Below, piece by piece: positions 8,339-15,487 of a stretch of DNA of 36,828 bases. Below the pieces are notes generated by a model that saw only the letters and a list, made by a program, of their open reading frames with translations, was not told the DNA's origin and searched no databases. This DNA is from Bdellovibrionales bacterium. Its GTDB lineage: Bacteria > Bdellovibrionota > Bdellovibrionia > Bdellovibrionales > UBA1609. The stretch covers positions 1-36,828 of the forward strand of contig JABSOQ010000019.1 in NCBI GenBank assembly GCA_013216195.1, written 5' to 3'. Position numbers and translations under genes: made by a program. How positions within the stretch are numbered: the first letter of the stretch is position 1; the number at the start of each line of letters is the position of its first letter.

Positions 8339-9151
8339 ATGTCTGCGAAGCTCGTGATCACGATCTCAATGAGTACGTTTATGTTGGGCTGTGTGTCTTC
8401 GTCTAAATTTGAAAAAGTCGAAAGTGAGCTTCGCGCCTCACAGGGCCGTGAGTCGCAATTGCAAAAAGACATAGAAAAGTCTCAGTTACAAAAGCAAGAT
8501 CTTGAAACCCTAGTCGGGCAGTTGGAAAGAAAGCTTGGGAGGGCCTCAGACGATCAGGCCAGTTTGAAGGCCTCTATTGTACAGATGAAAGAAGCTCTAG
8601 CTGAGGCCACCCGTCGCAAGCTAGAGACTGAGAAAAGGATGAAGAATTACAAGCGTTTGGCAGATAAATTAAAATCTTTCACCGAGACAGGTCAGCTCAG
8701 TGTCAAAATTGTTGATGGCAGAATGGTTGTGGCTCTACCTGGTGATGTTCTTTTCTCTTCAGGCTCTTCCTCTCTGTCTTCTAAGGGTAAAGAAACAATA
8801 CGCAAGGTCGGAGGCGTGTTGAAGACTATCGATGAAAGAAAGTTTCAAGTGGAAGGGCACACCGATAACGTGCCCATCAAGACTTCTAAGTTTCCAAGTA
8901 ACTGGGAGCTAGCGGCCTCGCGTGCAACCAATGTTGTAAAAGAGATGGTCGACTCTGGCATGGCGAAAGAACGCATCAGCGCCGCCAGTTTCTCGTTTTT
9001 TAGGCCAGTAGCAAGTAATGACACCCCCGAGGGAAGAGAGCTGAACAGAAGAATCGAAATAGTTATCGTGCCAGACATGTCTGCATTGCCTGGGTACGAA
9101 GAGTTGCAGAAACTCAGTGATGATCAAAACCAAAAGGCTGAAGGAGAATAA
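8339..9151 (+). CDS. OmpA-family outer-membrane lipoprotein
   Basis: The 270-residue product has a lipoprotein signal ending MLGC (Cys18), then a coiled coil from about 22 to 115 and a C-terminal OmpA/MotB peptidoglycan-binding domain (about 125-250). Diagnostic motifs are DVLFSSGSSSLSSKG, VEGHTDNVPI, SNWELAASRA and the terminal NDTPEGRELNRRIEIVI. The usual G-x-G-E-x-R-P segment reads FSFFRP here. By family knowledge it tethers the outer membrane to peptidoglycan or acts as a spacer across the periplasm. AAGGAG eight bases before the ATG is a good ribosome site. The beta-barrel gene begins two bases after the stop, so the two form an operon and may form one complex. Confidence 0.93.
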   Translation: MSAKLVITISMSTFMLGCVSSSKFEKVESELRASQGRESQLQKDIEKSQLQKQDLETLVGQLERKLGRASDDQASLKASIVQMKEALAEATRRKLETEKRMKNYKRLADKLKSFTETGQLSVKIVDGRMVVALPGDVLFSSGSSSLSSKGKETIRKVGGVLKTIDERKFQVEGHTDNVPIKTSKFPSNWELAASRATNVVKEMVDSGMAKERISAASFSFFRPVASNDTPEGRELNRRIEIVIVPDMSALPGYEELQKLSDDQNQKAEGE

Positions 9152-9153
9152 TT

Positions 9154-9735
9154 ATGAAAAAAGCACTAACAGGTTTTTTAGCATTAGTTGTGATTTCAGT
9201 AGCAGGATTCACCGGCTCTGAAGCGACAGCTCAAACAGTGGTGTTCTCACCATCGTTCTTTTACCAAACCTACAAGGATGATTTTGAGAGCGAAGGCGGC
9301 ACTACTATTGATAGTGAGGTCGGAGAGACCTTCTATGATATTAAGCTCGGGGTTTTGCTTTCGAATAACGTTTATGTCGGCGCCATCTACTCACAGATGA
9401 GCCGAAATTTTGCTAGCTCAGATGTAGAGAGAACGCGCACATCTTATGGGGCCTCTGTAGGGTATATGCAACCCCAGGGTTGGTACGTCGTTGGTCACTA
9501 CTACATTTCGTCTGAGTATGAGTTTAGTGACACATTGACGTTTGGCGGAGGTTCCGGATTTCAATTCGACTTTGGTTACCTTTTTGATCTTGGGAGCAAT
9601 TTTCAAATTGGGCCGCAGATCTCTTATAAGACATTTTCTTATACCGAGCTTGATAACAATGGCACAGATGAAGACCTAGACACAGGAAGTTCGTCAGACC
9701 TTTTGCCGATGGTGACTCTAGCGGTGAAGTTCTAA
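9154..9735 (+). CDS. outer-membrane beta-barrel protein
   Basis: The 193-residue product has a Sec signal peptide (cleavage after ATAQ, near residue 27). The mature part of about 165 residues is made of alternating aromatic/hydrophobic strands (FSPSFFYQTY, FYDIKLGVLL, VYVGAIYS, SYGASVGYM, WYVVGHYYIS, GFQFDFGYLF, FQIGPQISYKTF), ending TLAVKF with a terminal Phe. Length and strand number fit a small eight-stranded OmpA/OmpW-like barrel. It follows the OmpA-type lipoprotein gene by two bases and is closed by a strong terminator, so it is the last gene of that operon. Its ligand or partner is unknown; pairing with the lipoprotein is an inference. Confidence 0.85.
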   Translation: MKKALTGFLALVVISVAGFTGSEATAQTVVFSPSFFYQTYKDDFESEGGTTIDSEVGETFYDIKLGVLLSNNVYVGAIYSQMSRNFASSDVERTRTSYGASVGYMQPQGWYVVGHYYISSEYEFSDTLTFGGGSGFQFDFGYLFDLGSNFQIGPQISYKTFSYTELDNNGTDEDLDTGSSSDLLPMVTLAVKF

Positions 9736-9764
9736 AAAAAATTAATTTGATGGTAGTAAGAAAT

Positions 9765-9793
9765 AAAAAACCAGCCAATTTGGCTGGTTTTTT
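9765..9793. terminator. bidirectional intrinsic terminator
   Basis: CCAGCCA (9771-9777) and TGGCTGG (9781-9787) form a perfect 7-bp stem with a 3-base loop, flanked by six A on the left and six T on the right. It can end the OmpA/barrel operon on the plus strand and the symporter gene on the minus strand. Confidence 0.92.
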
Positions 9794-9835
9794 GTTTTGT
9801 ACGAAGGTGGCGAGTGTTGCCACACTATTTTGAGA

Positions 9836-11170
9836 TCACTCGTGGGTCAGTAGGTTGCCTTCGAGATCAATCTTCTCAACCCGTGCGAGGTAAAGGGCTG
9901 CGGTGGAGTCGCCGGTAACATTCACAACTGTGCGACCCATGTCGAGCAGTCTGTCGACTCCTAGAACTAGGGCAATACCTTCGGGTGGAATACCTAAAGA
10001 CGCCATGGCTGACATTAAAATAGGTATCGAGCCGCCGGGTACGCCTGCCACTCCGATAGATGTCAAAAGAACCAAAATCACCAAAGTGACTTGCCCCATT
10101 AGGTCAATCGGTACACCGAATACCTGGGCGACAAATAGCGCAGCGACGACTTCGAAAAGTGCGGTGCCGTCCATGTTCACAGTCATGCCCAGAGGGATGC
10201 TAAAAGTGGTGATGGATTCGGGCACGCCAAAGCGTTTCTCAAGAGTCCTCATTGTCGTGGGCATGGTGGCGCTGCTTGATGAGGTTGAAAAGGCGGTGGC
10301 AACTATGGGCAAAATACGTTTGTAGAACTCTACAACAGGTAAGCGAATCACATACTTTACGATCAAAGAGTAGGTTAGGAAGAATTGAGTCAAATAGCCT
10401 AGAACAACCACCACGATATATAGAGCCACGCTTTTCATAACTTCTAGGCCAAATGAAGATGCGGCATTTACCATCAAGGCGGCTACAGCGTACGGCGCGA
10501 GATGCATGATCCAGCCCACGATGCGTATGGAGGCTTCGGAGACAGCGGATAGCATGGAGAGCACCGTTTGGGTGCCTTCTTTGTTGTCATTCATCAGCAA
10601 TGCGATACCGAATAAGAATGAAATAAAGATGACAGCCAACATATTGGTCTTCGCCCAAGAGTCGATAATATTTTTCGGGATCACTTTGGTGACGATGCCG
10701 GGCCAAAGAGACTCTTTGACTTTCTTGCTGCTTTCTTCGATCGAGGCGATCTGATCTTTCATAGACTCGATGGCCTTCTCGCGGGTTTCGACTGAAATGC
10801 CAGTGCCAGGCTGTACCGTGTTGATGAAGGCTTGACCAATTAGAACAGCTGCTAGTGTTGTGACGATATAAAATAACCCCAGTCGGGTACCAAGTCTGCC
10901 GAGATGTTCAACGGTTCCAAGGTTTGCAACACCGACAATCAATGAACTGAGCACTAGGGGCACAACGATCATAATCAAACTTTGCAGAAATGCGGTACCA
11001 ATAGGGCCAGTGACATTCTTTAGGATCCAAGCCACCCAAGGTGCATCTGGAAACTGTATGTTGAATACGAGTCCAATTATGGCACCGATAATCAGGCCAA
11101 TCAAAATGCGGGTGCTGACCTGCTTTTCCTCTTTGTCAGGATTCGATTCGTTTTCATTGATTTCAGACAT
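9836..11170 (-). CDS. Na+/H+-coupled dicarboxylate or acidic amino acid symporter (DAACS family)
   Basis: This inner-membrane transporter belongs to the GltP/GltPh family. It has eight or so transmembrane segments and both re-entrant hairpins: the Ser-rich HP1 tip TSSSSATMPTTM, the cation motif NMDGT in GMTVNMDGTALFE, the HP2 tip GVPGGSIP, and the last helix DMGRTVVNVTGD. The Arg in DMGRT corresponds to the residue that binds the side-chain carboxylate in GltPh, so glutamate, aspartate or C4-dicarboxylates are likely substrates. From the ATG at 11170 it is 444 residues, normal for the family. The alternative ATG at 11221 adds 17 residues before a charged tail, has no ribosome site and would abut the crcB start, so I prefer 11170. 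Uptake of acidic amino acids would suit a protein-degrading lifestyle. Confidence 0.93.
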   Translation of the reverse strand: MSEINENESNPDKEEKQVSTRILIGLIIGAIIGLVFNIQFPDAPWVAWILKNVTGPIGTAFLQSLIMIVVPLVLSSLIVGVANLGTVEHLGRLGTRLGLFYIVTTLAAVLIGQAFINTVQPGTGISVETREKAIESMKDQIASIEESSKKVKESLWPGIVTKVIPKNIIDSWAKTNMLAVIFISFLFGIALLMNDNKEGTQTVLSMLSAVSEASIRIVGWIMHLAPYAVAALMVNAASSFGLEVMKSVALYIVVVVLGYLTQFFLTYSLIVKYVIRLPVVEFYKRILPIVATAFSTSSSSATMPTTMRTLEKRFGVPESITTFSIPLGMTVNMDGTALFEVVAALFVAQVFGVPIDLMGQVTLVILVLLTSIGVAGVPGGSIPILMSAMASLGIPPEGIALVLGVDRLLDMGRTVVNVTGDSTAALYLARVEKIDLEGNLLTHE

Positions 11171-11221
11171 CCCGGGATCATAGGATGGAGCTGAACATGC
11201 GACAATGAAAAATCTAGACAT

Positions 11222-11617
11222 GTGACAGGGCAGGTTGAACGCGTGAAAAGTTTCTATCCGTTTTTACTAGTTTTCTTGGGAGGTGGAATCGGTGCTACCT
11301 GCTGGTACGCAGTCGACTTGATTCCGTTTGGAAGCTCGTTTCCGTATGGCACTCTTTTGGTGAATGTCTTGGGCTCTTTGTGCTTGGGCTTGGTTTTTTC
11401 GCTGACCAAAGCCGATGCCTCGAACCCCTTGCCTGTGCTGTTTTTTGGGGTAGGTGTTTTTGGAGGATTTACGACTTTCTCTGGTTATGCCCTTCACTCA
11501 ATAAAACTGCTAGAGCAGTCTCAGCACATAGGACTTTTGCTTAATATCGGGGCGAGTAATGTTTTGGCTATAGCGGCCTGCGCCCTAGGTGTGCTTATCG
11601 GCCGCTCTCTGGCTTAA
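11222..11617 (+). CDS. crcB: CrcB/Fluc fluoride channel
   Basis: The 131-residue, four-helix membrane protein carries the Fluc signatures GGGIGATCWY near the start, PYGTLLVNVLGSL (with the pore Asn) and GGFTTFSGYA, which holds the Thr/Phe/Ser residues of the fluoride path and sodium site. The family forms dual-topology dimers that export fluoride. One oddity is Trp where most homologues have Arg in the first motif (GA-x-x-R-Y). The start is the GTG at 11222; a GTG at 11243 is an alternative that places the first helix closer to the N-terminus. I see no fluoride riboswitch upstream. The gene is divergent from the symporter with a spacer of about 50-70 bases. Confidence 0.9.
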   Translation: MTGQVERVKSFYPFLLVFLGGGIGATCWYAVDLIPFGSSFPYGTLLVNVLGSLCLGLVFSLTKADASNPLPVLFFGVGVFGGFTTFSGYALHSIKLLEQSQHIGLLLNIGASNVLAIAACALGVLIGRSLA

Positions 11618-11972
11618 ATTTTTGCAGTAATTTCATTGGCTTACGTTGCTAGTGTCGAGCCTTCGAACATCCGAATCTTTTTTTCAACCCATGTTATGAG
11701 CTAAGTGTCTTGAAATATTGGAAAATTTTTGATATCACCATCCTTGCGCAACGCACTTAGAAGCGGCTCTGGCCCTTTCCGACTCGTTAGAGGTGCTGGA
11801 TGTTTATTTTCACCCTGCATCGAGTCAAATTGAAGTGATGAGAGCGACTCGTGTTATGAAGTGTCGCAATTGTTTTTCAAATTTCTAAATGTTAAAGCGT
11901 GATTTTGGTTTTGGATGATTCAACCAAGCGAAATGGGGTGCTTGGTAGTGGGAGTCGACTGAGGAGGTCTGT
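11618..11972 (+). other. 355-base spacer without a recognisable gene
   Basis: No gene or terminator is visible between crcB and the next gene. A stop-free stretch in one frame ends at TAA 11886-11888, but it has no convincing start. A strong ribosome site GAGGAGGT (11961-11968) lies at the right end, serving the GTG at 11973. The length of the spacer suggests that the promoter and perhaps a long leader of the downstream gene are here, yet no clear -35/-10 pair stands out. Confidence 0.5.
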
Positions 11973-12422
11973 GTGCTGAACCCGGGTGATGAAATAAACA
12001 AAGAGACAAACCAACAGCAACAAAATGCTTTTGGTATGGTTGAAGGTGTTGATGAAGATTTGGCGATTCTCGATCAGATCGACAACATTCTGAGTCTTGA
12101 AGAAAGCCAGTACCCGCAGTTCACTCTCGCAAAAAACAAAGCACGTTTTTTGAGAATGTTAACTTGGTACAAGAATAAAGAAGAGTGGCTAGAAGTGGCT
12201 CCGTTGAGTGGCGTCAGTAAGTTGTTTAAGCAACAGACAAAAGAGCTCGAAGGCATTCGTTCGAACAAACTTGATTACGAGATGGAGCTTGAAACAGGTA
12301 CTTTAACTCCTAGTCAGAGATCTTACAGAAAAGATGAATTGAAGATGTGTAAAGTGCACGAGAAAATGGCTGTTCAGTTGATTTCAAAGATGCAGGTCAA
12401 AATCAAATCTGGTCGCAGATAG
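11973..12422 (+). CDS. small cytoplasmic protein of unknown function
   Basis: The 149-residue product is hydrophilic and mainly helical, with no signal peptide or membrane segment. Its N-terminal 20 residues are polar and Gln/Asn-rich (NKETNQQQQN). An acidic stretch (GVDEDLAILDQIDNILSLEE) is followed by a basic, Lys-rich C-terminal half ending VKIKSGRR. The start is GTG at 11973, fixed by the GAGGAGGT ribosome site five bases upstream. A strong terminator follows within 25 bases, so it is a single-gene unit with a long leader. I recognise no family; the acidic/basic split could suit a nucleic-acid or protein-binding adaptor, but this is speculation. Confidence 0.75.
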   Translation: MLNPGDEINKETNQQQQNAFGMVEGVDEDLAILDQIDNILSLEESQYPQFTLAKNKARFLRMLTWYKNKEEWLEVAPLSGVSKLFKQQTKELEGIRSNKLDYEMELETGTLTPSQRSYRKDELKMCKVHEKMAVQLISKMQVKIKSGRR

Positions 12423-12443
12423 ATTCGGCCACATTCTTAAAAT

Positions 12444-12476
12444 AAAAAACCAGGCTCGAAGGCCTGGTTTTTTTTA
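12444..12476. terminator. bidirectional intrinsic terminator
   Basis: AACCAGGC (12448-12455) pairs perfectly with GCCTGGTT (12462-12469) around a 6-base loop, with an A-run before and at least eight T after. It ends the gene at 11973 on the plus strand and could also stop minus-strand transcripts from the gene at 12631. Confidence 0.92.
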
Positions 12477-12630
12477 TTTCGAATACATTTGCGGCTCTAC
12501 CAGCCATAGCAATTGAAATAGCGTCTCTAATGCTCAAGGTAGAGCGCAAAGCCTACCTGTTTCAGCGAGACTCTTCTGATGAAGATGCTGTTCGCCGAAC
12601 AATTGCCAAGATTCTTCGTTTAAGCTGCTA

Positions 12631-13797
12631 TTAGTTCGTAACAACAGCCTGATTTATCAAATCTACCTTTGTTTTTACTTTTTGAAGGGTGTAGCCGATA
12701 TTTATCGTCATGATTTGATTAAGTAAGTTTCCAATTGGGTTGTAAAGATAGTCGGTAAATGACATTTCTCTTCGGGAGCCACATCCTTCGTTGTTGAGCA
12801 CGCACTTGTCTGAGCTCCCTTTCCTAAGATGGGCGTAATAGTCGTTAAGTGTTGCCGACTTCACAAGAAAAGGTGACATAGCAAGACCTGTTATCGACTT
12901 CAACGTGCGCTTAAGAAAACTTTGTTTCGTCGCTTGGTTTTCTTCTAGTGAAGAGACCATCAAAGCGGTGACAGGGTCATCGGCAACTAGGTCTAGTGAG
13001 CTTGCGACAACTCGAAACTCGACCGACAGGGTGTGATCTCGAATTTGATTGAAGTCGACTGATATGTTGGCTTGTGAGCTGTCTTTAAGGAGCCCGAGTT
13101 TCTTGATCCGCTCTTGGTGGTCACGTAGAAAGGTTTGTGAATCATCGATTATGTTAACTGCAATGACTGAAAACAGCAGGCTATTTGGTAGCTTGATTGA
13201 AGCGGCGTAAAAGTCTCTTTGCTCAAGCAAGATCTCAAGAGCTTTCTGTTCATTGCCACTAGCCCACAGCTGGTCAATTCTAAAGAATCTCTGTTTTGCC
13301 AAATTGAAAAGAGTTATTGCTGGAAAGGCCAGTGCATCCATGTTGAAAGGCACATCAATGCCGATACCCGGGTAAGCCAATAGCTCACTGTATCTCTTTA
13401 CGGAGAGTTGCCCCTCTGGGCTTTGGAGCTTCTCCTTCAGCTCTTGTAACTCTTCTTCTTTGCACTCAGAGGGGAGACGACAGTAAACCTTAAGATCAAG
13501 TTTGCTAGCTCCTTCGCTTGCAGATCTTCTCAAGTTGTTGGCCTGTTCACTCGAATTGCCAATGGCCTCGTACACTGTTTGACCAAGTTCTAGTGGCGAA
13601 GAATCTTGCGGTGATCCGATGCCAAGCGTGTATTTGTAGGCTTCAACCTGGGCGGGCGTTGGGCTTGAAAGTTCTCTTTCAAGCATATCTTTGGCTGCTG
13701 GGTCGAGCGCTGGGGCCCAAAGGTTGGCAAGAATTAACGCCAAGGAGAATACCAGCATGCCACAGCCAACGAAAACAAATGCTTTTTTTATCATCAA
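12631..13797 (-). CDS. membrane-anchored periplasmic protein of unknown function
   Basis: The 388-residue product starts with one long hydrophobic segment (about residues 5-28, KAFVFVGCGMLVFSLALILA), a signal anchor or signal peptide. The rest is a soluble, helical periplasmic domain; it has a few Cys residues including a CRLPSEC pair near 107-113 and KCVLNNEGC near 335-343, which could form disulphides. Two Met codons open the gene; GAAAGG lies a suitable distance upstream. No domain is recognised. It stands alone: 154 bases from the terminator downstream and 171 bases from the next gene upstream, which shares its orientation. Confidence 0.72.
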   Translation of the reverse strand: MMIKKAFVFVGCGMLVFSLALILANLWAPALDPAAKDMLERELSSPTPAQVEAYKYTLGIGSPQDSSPLELGQTVYEAIGNSSEQANNLRRSASEGASKLDLKVYCRLPSECKEEELQELKEKLQSPEGQLSVKRYSELLAYPGIGIDVPFNMDALAFPAITLFNLAKQRFFRIDQLWASGNEQKALEILLEQRDFYAASIKLPNSLLFSVIAVNIIDDSQTFLRDHQERIKKLGLLKDSSQANISVDFNQIRDHTLSVEFRVVASSLDLVADDPVTALMVSSLEENQATKQSFLKRTLKSITGLAMSPFLVKSATLNDYYAHLRKGSSDKCVLNNEGCGSRREMSFTDYLYNPIGNLLNQIMTINIGYTLQKVKTKVDLINQAVVTN

Positions 13798-13968
13798 AAG
13801 GGCCTTTCAAGGCTTTGAGTAAAAACCAATCTAACTCTACAACTTGCAATAACTAGACTTTTACGAGTTTTGAATTGAATGACAGTACAAAATCAAGATT
13901 GCCTTGGTAATGCTGAAATTTTAGTGGCTTACAGTTAAGTTTGCAGGCTAAGGCGAATTAAAACTCTC

Positions 13969-14697
13969 TCATTTTGACAGCTCAACTTCGCAGCTGTCTG
14001 AACTGTGAGCGTCTGAAAAAACTATTAGAGACTCACTCCAGCCGGCTTCATTAACCAATTGCTCAATAGCCACGAGGTCTTCATTATTTATGATTTCATC
14101 ATCTGGGTAGGCCATTTGCCAACGGATGCGATTCAGCCTCTCAATTGGCAGATGCCGAGAAACAAGATCGAGAAGCGCAACTGACTGCAATGGTTTCTGA
14201 GATGACTCGAGCTGCTCTAGAGTTTGCTGCTGCTGTTCTGCCAGCTCTTCTAGAAAAGCGAGCCGCGATTGTTCAAGCTGCCGCATGCGTACGAGTTGCC
14301 TTCTGGCTACGTCTAGCCTTTCAATTTGGTCTAGGCTTATATTTTCAATTTCTGTGTAGTTCATGACAATGTTGTAGTGCCGATCAATAAGATCGATTCG
14401 ATCTGCAGGGTGGATAAGGCAGAACACTTCGTCGACCGTGCAGGCAGAGGCCTCACTCGATATCGACCTAATCCAGCCCCAGGGGATGCTTGCCGGGGGA
14501 GCTATGTTAGTCGCTGAGCCTAAAGCCGCAGTCGTCGGGGGTGAGTTCGCGAAAGAAGGCATGCCTGTCACGGCAGCTGTGGCTGTAGCGGCAAATAGCC
14601 CAAGAACTGGACGCCTGGTTAGATCTGTGGCCTCTGCGTGTGGAGAAATAACCGTCACTACTAATATATAGAGTGTGAGCTCAAGCCAAAACTTCAT
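13969..14697 (-). CDS. exported protein of unknown function
   Basis: The 242-residue product has a Sec signal peptide (MKFWLELTLYILVVTVISPHAEA, cleavage near residue 23), followed by an Ala/Pro/Thr-rich segment of about 45 residues that is probably flexible. A helical region then runs from about 100 to 190 with heptad-like spacing (for example LEELAEQQQQTLEQLESSQ), suggesting a coiled coil. Four Cys residues occur (two in ACTVDEVFC, one near the C-terminus). No family is recognised and no clear ribosome site precedes the ATG. It is divergent from the Fis-type regulator. Confidence 0.65.
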   Translation of the reverse strand: MKFWLELTLYILVVTVISPHAEATDLTRRPVLGLFAATATAAVTGMPSFANSPPTTAALGSATNIAPPASIPWGWIRSISSEASACTVDEVFCLIHPADRIDLIDRHYNIVMNYTEIENISLDQIERLDVARRQLVRMRQLEQSRLAFLEELAEQQQQTLEQLESSQKPLQSVALLDLVSRHLPIERLNRIRWQMAYPDDEIINNEDLVAIEQLVNEAGWSESLIVFSDAHSSDSCEVELSK

Positions 14698-14884
14698 GGC
14701 AAAGATTAGAGCAATACAAATGCCAAATTAGGAATACTGTTTAACGAGCCCTCAGGTGAGTTAGCTCGAAAGGTTTAATCTGTTTAAGGGTCTGAACCTT
14801 TTTTCCTACCAAATGGCTCTTCTCAAATCTGGCCAATTGTTGCCTCATTTTATTTCACTAGTAATATCAGGCTGTTATCTCATT

Positions 14885-14913
14885 TTGGGAAAAATAGGCA
14901 ATTTTTTCCTAAT
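14885..14913 (+). promoter_or_regulatory. possible promoter with inverted repeat before the Fis-type gene
   Basis: TTGGGA (14885-14890) and CCTAAT (14908-14913) are separated by 17 bases and could be a weak sigma-70 promoter. Within it, GGAAAAA (14888-14894) and TTTTTCC (14903-14909) form an inverted repeat with an AT-rich core, the kind of site that Fis-type regulators prefer. Autoregulation is possible; both readings are tentative. The gene's ribosome site GGAGG sits at about 14980. Confidence 0.3.
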
Positions 14914-14990
14914 CATCTCAGTATGGGGCGCCGATACATTTAATGTGGGTCAAGTTTGATGAATAACGGAACCATTTTTGGAGGTATTTA

Positions 14991-15425
14991 ATGGCACGTT
15001 CAACTGTAATCTTGGTAAGTGATGACCACGCCGAGATCGAAAAAGTACGCAATTTTTCTCAGGGGCATGGGCTCGCACTTAAAGTGTTTTCTAACACTGA
15101 GTGGGCGAGAGGCATGAACGATCCTGAGTTCCGCAAAAACGTGGGTGGCGATGTTCCATCTTTGACAGTGGGCACTGCGCCTGTTGATCAGGGTGCGAAG
15201 ATTCTTCCATTTCCAGGTACAAGTCAGCCTTCTCGAGGTGCTTCAGCCAAAGTTCGCACAATCAACGAGCTAGAAAGCATTGCTATCGAGAATGCAATTC
15301 ACGAGTACAACGGTAATTTGACTGAAGCAGCAAAAGCTTTGGGCATTGGCCGTGCAACTCTTTACAGAAAAGTGAAGCAATACAACATTGATCCTTCACA
15401 GGCTCGCAAAAAGCGCGCTGCTTAA
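14991..15425 (+). CDS. Fis-type helix-turn-helix regulator
   Basis: The 144-residue product ends in a Fis/NtrC-type DNA-binding domain (about 87-131): ELESIAIENAIHEYNGN is followed by LTEAAKALGIGRATLYRKVK, the classic HTH_8 sequence with the recognition helix IGRATLYRKVKQY. The N-terminal half (1-60) begins STVILVSDD like a receiver domain but is far too short and lacks a convincing phosphorylation site, so it may be a receiver remnant. A linker with ILPFPG joins the halves. There is no AAA+ domain, so it acts without being a sigma-54 activator by itself. A clear GGAGG ribosome site precedes the ATG, and an intrinsic terminator follows 30 bases after the stop. Confidence 0.9.
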   Translation: MARSTVILVSDDHAEIEKVRNFSQGHGLALKVFSNTEWARGMNDPEFRKNVGGDVPSLTVGTAPVDQGAKILPFPGTSQPSRGASAKVRTINELESIAIENAIHEYNGNLTEAAKALGIGRATLYRKVKQYNIDPSQARKKRAA

Positions 15426-15454
15426 TCTGAAATTTTGAAAGTTATAGATTGAGG

Positions 15455-15483
15455 AAGGGCTCCTTTCAGGGGCCCTTTTTTTT
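15455..15483 (+). terminator. intrinsic terminator after the Fis-type gene, abutting the next start codon
   Basis: AAGGGCTCC (15455-15463) pairs with GGGGCCCTT (15469-15477), one G-U pair, around a 5-base loop, and runs into eight T. The next gene's ATG is at 15488, only four bases after the T-tract, so the hairpin also covers the place where that gene's ribosome site should be. Confidence 0.88.
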
Positions 15484-15487
15484 GACA

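Noticed and set aside
11793-11888. Stop-free stretch before the gene at 11973, with a GTG start giving 31 codons
   Set aside because: No ribosome site and no ATG at a sensible place; length is within chance expectation.
12530-12634. Open frame of 34 codons between the terminator and the minus-strand gene, with a protein-like sequence ending KILRLSCY
   Set aside because: No ribosome site, very short, directly after a strong terminator, and its stop overlaps the end of the convergent gene; could be a remnant but cannot be supported.
15449-15487. TTG at 15449 as start of the S41 gene
   Set aside because: It would translate through the terminator hairpin and put 13 extra residues before a complete signal peptide.
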